10,038 bases of DNA from CAIWXH01 sp964555675 (GTDB lineage: Bacteria > Chloroflexota > Chloroflexia > Chloroflexales > Chloroflexaceae). The notes beneath the pieces are model-generated. The model was not told the origin of the DNA, did no database searches, and saw nothing but the letters and a program-made list of their open reading frames with translations. Positions 6,071 to 10,038 of this stretch are shown in pieces. The position numbers were made by a program, and so were the translations under genes. Position 1 is the first letter of the stretch, and each line of letters opens with the position of its first letter. The stretch is taken from the NCBI GenBank assembly GCA_964555675.1, contig CAZKTU010000240.1, positions 1 through 10,038 of the forward strand. Reading direction: 5' to 3'.

Positions 6071-7264
6071 CTACCGGCGCTCGCTGCCGTCGGCGCGGCG
6101 GACCAGGCGCTTGCCGATGCTCATGCGGTGGACCTCCGAGGGGCCGTCGTAGATGCGGAAGGCGCGGGTCTCGCGGTAGAGGTTGGCCAGGGGCAGGTCC
6201 TCGCTCATGCCCATGGCCCCGCAGATCTGGATGCAGCGGTCGGCCACCCGATGCAGCGCCTCCGAGACGAAGACTTTGGCGATCCCCGTCTCGTGGCTGG
6301 CGCTCTGGCCCTGGTCGAGCAGCCAGGCGGCGTGCCAGATCATCAGGCGCGAGCCGTGCAGGTCGATCTCGCAGTCGGCCAGCATGGCCTGGATGACGGC
6401 GTTGTCGGCCAGGCGCCCGCCGAAGGCCTGGCGCCCCACGGCGTGAGCCATGGCGTGCTCGGTGGCCCGCCGGGCCGCCCCGAGCCAGCGCATGCAGTGG
6501 GTCAGGCGGGCCGGGCGCAGGCGGATCTGCGCATAGTCGAAGCCCCGGTTGGGCTCGCCCAGCACGGCGTCGTCGCCCACCTCGCAGCCCTCGAAGGTCA
6601 CCTCGCAGTGGCCGCCGATGAACGAGAGGTCGTGGATGGTCGGCCGGCGCGTGACCTGGAAGCCGGGGTTGCTGGCGTCGACCAGGAACATGGTCGCCCC
6701 GTGGCGGCCCTGGACCGCGTCGGTCTTAGCCATGACGATGGCGAAGGCGGCCCCGCTGGCCCCGCTGATGAAGTGCTTCTTGCCGTTGATCACCCATTTG
6801 CCGCCGCGCCGCTCGGCCGTGGTGGCCAGCAGCGAGGGGTCGGCGCCCGCCCCGGGGGGCGGCTCGGTCATCGCGAAGCACGAGCGCACCTGACCCGCCG
6901 CCAGGGGGCGCAAGTAGCGCTCCTTCTGGCTGTGGGTGCCCGCGTGCTCGATCAGGTGCATGTTGCCCTCGTCGGGCGCGGCCAGGTTGAGGGCCTGGAT
7001 CCCCAGGTAGCTGCGCCCGGCCTCCTCGAAGATCACGGCGTTGCTGCGCCAGTCGAGGCCCAGGCCGCCCCACTCGGGGCCGAGTTGGGGCAGAAAGACC
7101 CCCGCCGCCCGGGCGCCCGCCTGCAGCTCGGCGCGTATCGCGTCCCACGCCGCCACATCGTCGTTCGGCGGTAGGTGGCGCTCGCGTGGGATGACCGTCT
7201 CGTCGATGAAGTGCCGCGTGCGCTCGCGCAGGGCGAGCAGCTCGGGGGCGAGGGTGAAGTCCAT
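6071..7264 (-). CDS. Acyl-CoA dehydrogenase, ACAD10/11- or LvaC-like
   Basis: The 397-residue length and domain order are normal for an FAD-dependent acyl-CoA dehydrogenase. There is an N-terminal helical domain, then CFAMTEP at 129-135 and KWVINGKKHFISGA at 156-169 for flavin and substrate binding. RQAFGG at 279-284 and QICGAMGMSEDLPLA at 346-360 sit in the C-terminal helical domain, which ends RIYDGPSEVHR (370-380). In medium-chain dehydrogenase the catalytic base is the Glu of YEGT; here that position is Asp373. The (A/Y)DGP(D/S)EVHR version marks the ACAD10/11-like subfamily, in which the enzyme acts on 4-phosphorylated acyl-CoA and eliminates phosphate. Start ATG 7264 has GAGGAG about 6 nt upstream. 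It is 27 nt after the alcohol dehydrogenase and 10 nt before the kinase, as in translationally linked operon genes. Plain alpha,beta-dehydrogenation of acyl-CoA remains possible. Confidence 0.9.
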   Translation of the reverse strand: MDFTLAPELLALRERTRHFIDETVIPRERHLPPNDDVAAWDAIRAELQAGARAAGVFLPQLGPEWGGLGLDWRSNAVIFEEAGRSYLGIQALNLAAPDEGNMHLIEHAGTHSQKERYLRPLAAGQVRSCFAMTEPPPGAGADPSLLATTAERRGGKWVINGKKHFISGASGAAFAIVMAKTDAVQGRHGATMFLVDASNPGFQVTRRPTIHDLSFIGGHCEVTFEGCEVGDDAVLGEPNRGFDYAQIRLRPARLTHCMRWLGAARRATEHAMAHAVGRQAFGGRLADNAVIQAMLADCEIDLHGSRLMIWHAAWLLDQGQSASHETGIAKVFVSEALHRVADRCIQICGAMGMSEDLPLANLYRETRAFRIYDGPSEVHRMSIGKRLVRRADGSERR

Positions 7265-7291
7265 GCGATTCTCCTCATTCGTTGCGCGCGT

Positions 7292-8461
7292 TTAGTCCGC
7301 GGCCAGGGCCACCCGCCCGTGGTGCGCGGCCGGGAAGGTGATGATCTGGCGCACGGCCTCGCCACGGTCGAGGGCGTCGAAGGCTGCGTTGATCTCGCCC
7401 AGGCTGATCTCGCGGGTCAGCAGCAGCTCGACCGGCAGCAGCCCGGCCTGGTAGAGCGCGATAAAGCGCGGAATGTCGCGCCGCGGCACGCACGAGCCCA
7501 TGTACGAGCCCTTCAGGGTGCGCTCCTCGGCCACCAGGCTCACCGCCGAGATGCTCAGCTTGCGGCTCGGGTTGGGCAGGCCCATGGTCACCGTGGTGCC
7601 GCCGCGGCGAGTCGCCTCGTAGGCCTGGCCGAGCACCTGCTCGTCGCCGACGCTCTCGAAGACATACTGGGCCCCGCCGGCCGTGATCGCCCTGATCGCC
7701 GCCACCGGGTCCTGGTCGCGCACGCAGATCGTGTGGGTGGCGCCGGCCCGGCGGGCCAGCTCGAGCTTGTGGGGCTGGGTCGCCACGGCGATGATCGGGT
7801 AGGCCCCGGCGGCCCGCGCGCCCATAATCGTGCTCAGGCCGACCCCGCCCGCGCCGAAGACCGCCACGCTACTGCCCGGAACCACCTGGGCCGTGTTCAT
7901 CACCGCGCCCACCCCGGTCATCACCGCGCAGCCGAAGAGGGCCGCGATGGTCAGGGGCACCGCCGGGTCGATCTTCACCAGCGACTCCTGGGCGGCCACG
8001 GTGTACTGCGAGAAGGCCGAGACCCCCAGGTGGTGGTGCAGCGCGTCGCCTGCGGCACTGTGGAAGCGCCGCGAGCCGCCGAGCAGGGTGCCCGCCACGT
8101 TCGATTTCGCGCCGTTCTCGCAGAGGGCCGCCCGGCCGCTGTTGCAGGGCAGGCAGTGGCTGCAGGCCGGCACGAAGGCGAACACCACATGGTCGCCCGG
8201 GCGCAGCTCGCTCACCTCGGGGCCGACCTCGCGCACCACGCCGCTGGCCTCGTGGCCGAGGACCATGGGCATCACCCGCGGGCGGTTGCCGTTGATCACC
8301 GAGAGGTCCGAGTGGCAGAGGCCCGCCCCGGCGATCTCGACCAGCACCTCGCCCCGGCCGGGGCCCTCGAGGCGCAGCTCCTCGATCACGAGGGGCCGGG
8401 CCTGGGCGTACGGGGCCTGGTGGGCGGTCTTGTAGAGGACCGCGGCCGCTGTGGTGACCAT
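7292..8461 (-). CDS. Zinc-dependent alcohol dehydrogenase (MDR superfamily)
   Basis: With start ATG 8461 the product has 389 residues, standard for class I/III-type zinc alcohol dehydrogenases. The open frame could begin 28 codons earlier, but that extension lacks family similarity, and AAAGG lies about 8 nt before ATG 8461. The catalytic zinc ligands are Cys49 (GLCHSD), His70-Glu71 (GHEASG) and Cys178 (FGCAVMTG). The structural zinc is bound by Cys100, Cys103, Cys106 and Cys114. The Rossmann motif is VFGAGGVG at 201-208. It should oxidise an alcohol to an aldehyde or the reverse with NAD(P). The substrate is not visible, but relatives with a GSYMGSCVPRRDIPRF segment are commonly near acyl-CoA metabolism genes. 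It is the first gene of the five-gene minus-strand unit, facing the LysR gene, so it receives the regulated promoter directly. Confidence 0.92.
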   Translation of the reverse strand: MVTTAAAVLYKTAHQAPYAQARPLVIEELRLEGPGRGEVLVEIAGAGLCHSDLSVINGNRPRVMPMVLGHEASGVVREVGPEVSELRPGDHVVFAFVPACSHCLPCNSGRAALCENGAKSNVAGTLLGGSRRFHSAAGDALHHHLGVSAFSQYTVAAQESLVKIDPAVPLTIAALFGCAVMTGVGAVMNTAQVVPGSSVAVFGAGGVGLSTIMGARAAGAYPIIAVATQPHKLELARRAGATHTICVRDQDPVAAIRAITAGGAQYVFESVGDEQVLGQAYEATRRGGTTVTMGLPNPSRKLSISAVSLVAEERTLKGSYMGSCVPRRDIPRFIALYQAGLLPVELLLTREISLGEINAAFDALDRGEAVRQIITFPAAHHGRVALAAD

Positions 8462-8516
8462 CCTGGTCGCCTTTCTGCTGATTCTTTGTGTGTGGGGGAA
8501 CAAACAACTACTCTGT

Positions 8517-8545
8517 AGCGTACCTGGGCCTATTGCATAAGTCAA
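8517..8545 (-). promoter_or_regulatory. Candidate leftward promoter of the five-gene operon
   Basis: On the minus strand TTGACT (8545-8540, five of six to the -35 consensus) is followed after 17 nt by TACGCT (8522-8517, three of six to -10). It would start transcription near 8510, about 50 nt before the alcohol dehydrogenase ATG. The weak -10 suits an activator-dependent promoter, and the inverted repeat lies just upstream of the -35, where a LysR activator would sit. This is inference from position. Confidence 0.35.
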
Positions 8546-8554
8546 ATATATCGT

Positions 8555-8574
8555 TTAAGCTTAATTGATAAGCT
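8555..8574. promoter_or_regulatory. Candidate LysR operator: palindrome and inverted repeat
   Basis: TTAAGCTTAA (8555-8564) is a perfect 10-bp palindrome. Overlapping it, AGCTTA (8558-8563) and TAAGCT (8569-8574) form an inverted repeat with a 5-bp spacer. T8556 and A8568 fit the T-N11-A rule for LysR sites. Chance occurrence in AT-rich DNA cannot be excluded. Confidence 0.4.
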
Positions 8575-8624
8575 GAGCTAATAATTTGGGCTATGCGGCC
8601 CCCAAAACCTTCCCGAAGGGCAGT

Positions 8625-9506
8625 ATGGAGTTACGGCATCTGATCTACTTCGAGGCCGTGGCCCGCCACGAGCATGTTTCGAAGGCGGCCCTCGAGCTGG
8701 CGGTCTCGCAGCCGGCGATCACCCAGCAGCTGAAGGACCTCGAGCGCGAGCTGCGCGGCGGCCCGCTGTTCGAGCGGGTCGGGCGACGCCTGCGCCTGAG
8801 CGATACCGGCCGGGCCTTCCTGGTCCATGTCCGCGCCGTCCTGACCCAGGTCGAGGCCGCCCGCAGCGAGATGCTCGAGCGCGGTAATCTCCACGGCGGC
8901 AGGGTGGGCGTGGGCGCACCGCCTACGGTCGGCGAGCGCGTGCTGCCCGAGGTGCTGCGCGACTTCCACCAGATCAACCCCGAGCTCGAGCTGCGCGTCC
9001 ACGAGGGCAGCAGCTCGGCGCTCATGGGCTTGCTCGACGCCGGCGAGATCGAGATGGCCGTGGTGACCCTGCCGATCACCCAGCGCGGCCTCGCCGTGAC
9101 GCCGCTCTTTTCCGAGGAGTTGGTGGTGGTGGTCGACCGGCAGCACCCCCTGGCCCCCAGGCAGACCGTCTCGATCGGCGAGCTGTCCAACGAGCGTTTC
9201 TTGCTCTACTCGCCGGGCGGCTTCGTGCGCGACGCCACTCTGCGGGCCTGCCGCGAGGCCGGCTTCCTGCCCAGGGTGGCCCTCGACAGCGGCTCGATGC
9301 AGCTGCTGCTGAGTCTGGCCGAGGCGGGCCTCGGGATCGCGATTATCCCGCCCCTGGCCCTCAAGGGCGACGAAGCGCTGGCCGTGCTCACGCTGGACGA
9401 TCCGCCCCTGCGCCGCGAGATGGCCCTCGTCTCGCGCGACGGCCGGGCCCTCTCGCCGGCCGCCCAGCGCCTGCGGGCCTTCCTCGAGGAGCGGCTGCGC
9501 CGCTGA
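8625..9506 (+). CDS. LysR-type transcriptional regulator
   Basis: The start is ATG 8625, beginning MELRHLIYFEAVARH, with GAAGG 5-6 nt upstream. A longer reading from a TTG at 8586 is not family-like. The 293-residue protein has the classic layout. A winged helix-turn-helix occupies residues 1-60 (VSKAALELAVSQPAITQQL, then FERVGRRLRLSDTG), a linker helix reaches about 90, and a periplasmic-binding-protein-like effector domain follows. In that domain GRVGVGAPPTVGERVLP begins subdomain I, EMAVVTLP and EELVVVVDRQHPLA sit mid-domain, and AGLGIAIIPPLALKG lies near the end. It resembles the CynR/CysB-like and metabolite-responsive LysR group in general; the effector is unknown. Its divergent position makes it the likely regulator of the five-gene catabolic unit and of itself. 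Confidence 0.93.
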   Translation: MELRHLIYFEAVARHEHVSKAALELAVSQPAITQQLKDLERELRGGPLFERVGRRLRLSDTGRAFLVHVRAVLTQVEAARSEMLERGNLHGGRVGVGAPPTVGERVLPEVLRDFHQINPELELRVHEGSSSALMGLLDAGEIEMAVVTLPITQRGLAVTPLFSEELVVVVDRQHPLAPRQTVSIGELSNERFLLYSPGGFVRDATLRACREAGFLPRVALDSGSMQLLLSLAEAGLGIAIIPPLALKGDEALAVLTLDDPPLRREMALVSRDGRALSPAAQRLRAFLEERLRR

Positions 9507-9513
9507 GCCCCGT

Positions 9514-9542
9514 TTGGCATCCCGCACGTCCCGTGCTAGACT
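9514..9542 (+). promoter_or_regulatory. Candidate promoter of the sensor gene
   Basis: TTGGCA (9514-9519, five of six) and TAGACT (9537-9542, four of six) are spaced by 17 nt, and TGC directly before the -10 makes an extended -10. It lies 7 nt after the LysR stop and would start transcription near 9549, about 38 nt before the next ATG. The spacer contains an inverted repeat, GCACG-TCC-CGTGC (9524-9536), which abuts the -10 and could be an operator or a weak hairpin ending the LysR transcript. Confidence 0.5.
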
Positions 9543-9586
9543 TGTCTCCTCGTTTCGACCAGCTTAGCCAGCCGCGGGTGCCGCCT

Positions 9587-10038
9587 ATGCTCGCCCAGCC
9601 CCTCCGCCGTCTCACCCCGCGCTCGATCCGCGGGCGTGTGCTCGCCGGCTTCGTGCTGATGGCCCTGCTGCCCGCTCTGCTGATCAGCGGCGGGACGGCC
9701 ACGCTCGGCTACGCCTCGGGGCAGCGCCAGTCCCTCGATCGGCTCGAGTCGGTCACGGCCCTCAAGGCTGTCGAGCTCGCCGACTGGGTCGACTCGCTCC
9801 AGGACGAGCTGCTCTTCGCCGCCAGCGACCCCCTGGCCGGCGAGCGGGCCTCGATCGTGCTCGACCTCGCTCGCTCCGAGCGCTACTACAGCTGGTATAC
9901 CGGCGCCGTGCGGGCCAGGCTCGGCCGCCTGGTCGGCCAGTCGCAGCTGCTGCGCGAGCTCTGTCTGCTCGACCTCGCCGGCCGCCCCGCCCTCTGCACC
10001 GGCCCCACCGAGGCCGTCGGCGCCTGCCTCGACGAGCC
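9587..10038 (+). CDS. Membrane-anchored sensor / signal-transduction protein (3' partial)
   Basis: An open frame from ATG 9587 runs off the window with 150 codons visible. A short Arg-rich cytoplasmic start (PLRRLTPRSIRGR) precedes one hydrophobic segment at about 18-42 (LAGFVLMALLPALLISGG). A helix follows with SLDRLESVTALKAVELADWV and DSLQDELLFAA. This single transmembrane helix followed by a long extracytoplasmic helix is how Cache-type sensor domains of histidine kinases, cyclases and chemoreceptors begin. LLDLAGRPALCTG near the edge fits a Cache-like strand pair. Three cysteines lie in the last 25 residues. The output domain is outside the window, so the exact class cannot be given. The start has no strong ribosome binding site, and an in-frame GTG at 9578 is an alternative. 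It has its own promoter-like sequence and is probably not part of the LysR unit. Confidence 0.65.
   Translation, partial: MLAQPLRRLTPRSIRGRVLAGFVLMALLPALLISGGTATLGYASGQRQSLDRLESVTALKAVELADWVDSLQDELLFAASDPLAGERASIVLDLARSERYYSWYTGAVRARLGRLVGQSQLLRELCLLDLAGRPALCTGPTEAVGACLDE

Larger units (their letters stand above)
8462..8624. promoter_or_regulatory. Divergent regulatory region between the alcohol dehydrogenase operon and the LysR gene
   Basis: This 163-bp gap is clearly more AT-rich than its surroundings, especially 8531-8590, and separates divergent start codons. It holds a candidate leftward promoter, a 17-bp inverted repeat overlapping a perfect 10-bp palindrome, and an imperfect direct repeat (ATTGCATAAG at 8532-8541, ATTGATAAG at 8564-8572) about 32 bp apart. 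LysR-type regulators usually bind such divergent gaps and control both genes. For the LysR gene itself a -10-like AATAAT (8580-8585) is present without a clear -35. Confidence 0.6.

Noticed and set aside
1..10038. CRISPR arrays, tRNA or rRNA genes, insertion sequences
   Set aside because: I looked for spaced direct repeats, clover-leaf or rRNA signatures and transposase motifs on both strands and found none.

Overview
The window is very GC-rich coding DNA with strong third-position G/C bias. It most likely comes from a filamentous member of Chloroflexota (class Chloroflexia). The best pointer is the gene at 2513-4528. Its product reads almost residue for residue like the C-terminal half of the malonyl-CoA reductase of Chloroflexus and Roseiflexus. 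This placement is from recalled sequences, not from a search. A run of exactly 100 N (1249-1348) shows that this is a draft scaffold with a gap.

Layout: Left part, plus strand: the 3' end of an S51/glutamine-amidotransferase-like protein that carries a cysteinyl-tRNA-synthetase-like tail (1-512), a second and more canonical S51 peptidase-like gene (540 into the gap), and after the gap a tandem universal stress protein (1488-2399) closed by a good intrinsic terminator (2416-2447). Middle, minus strand: a tight five-gene unit transcribed from about 8510 down to 2513. In order it encodes a zinc alcohol dehydrogenase, an acyl-CoA dehydrogenase of the ACAD10/11-like type, an APH-fold phosphotransferase, a small DUF6285-like protein and a stand-alone malonyl-CoA-reductase C-half. 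The first four intergenic gaps are 27, 10, 54 and 32 nt, and most starts have a clear GGAG-type ribosome binding site. Right part, plus strand: a LysR-type regulator (8625-9506) divergent from the five-gene unit, then the start of a membrane-anchored sensor protein (9587 to the edge) behind its own promoter-like sequence.

How the genes may work together: an APH-fold kinase, a DUF6285-type partner and an ACAD10/11-like dehydrogenase are the parts of the 4-hydroxyacyl-CoA module known from levulinate catabolism (LvaA, LvaB, LvaC). That module phosphorylates the 4-hydroxyl of an acyl-CoA and then removes the phosphate. Here the module is flanked by an alcohol dehydrogenase and, where the Lva pathway has a simple SDR, by half of an enzyme otherwise known from the 3-hydroxypropionate CO2-fixation cycle. 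The gene order and the family calls are read from the sequence. The pathway, and the role of the reductase half in it, are inference. This unit is the most interesting thing in the window. The LysR gene, facing it across a 163-bp AT-rich gap with inverted repeats, is its probable regulator.
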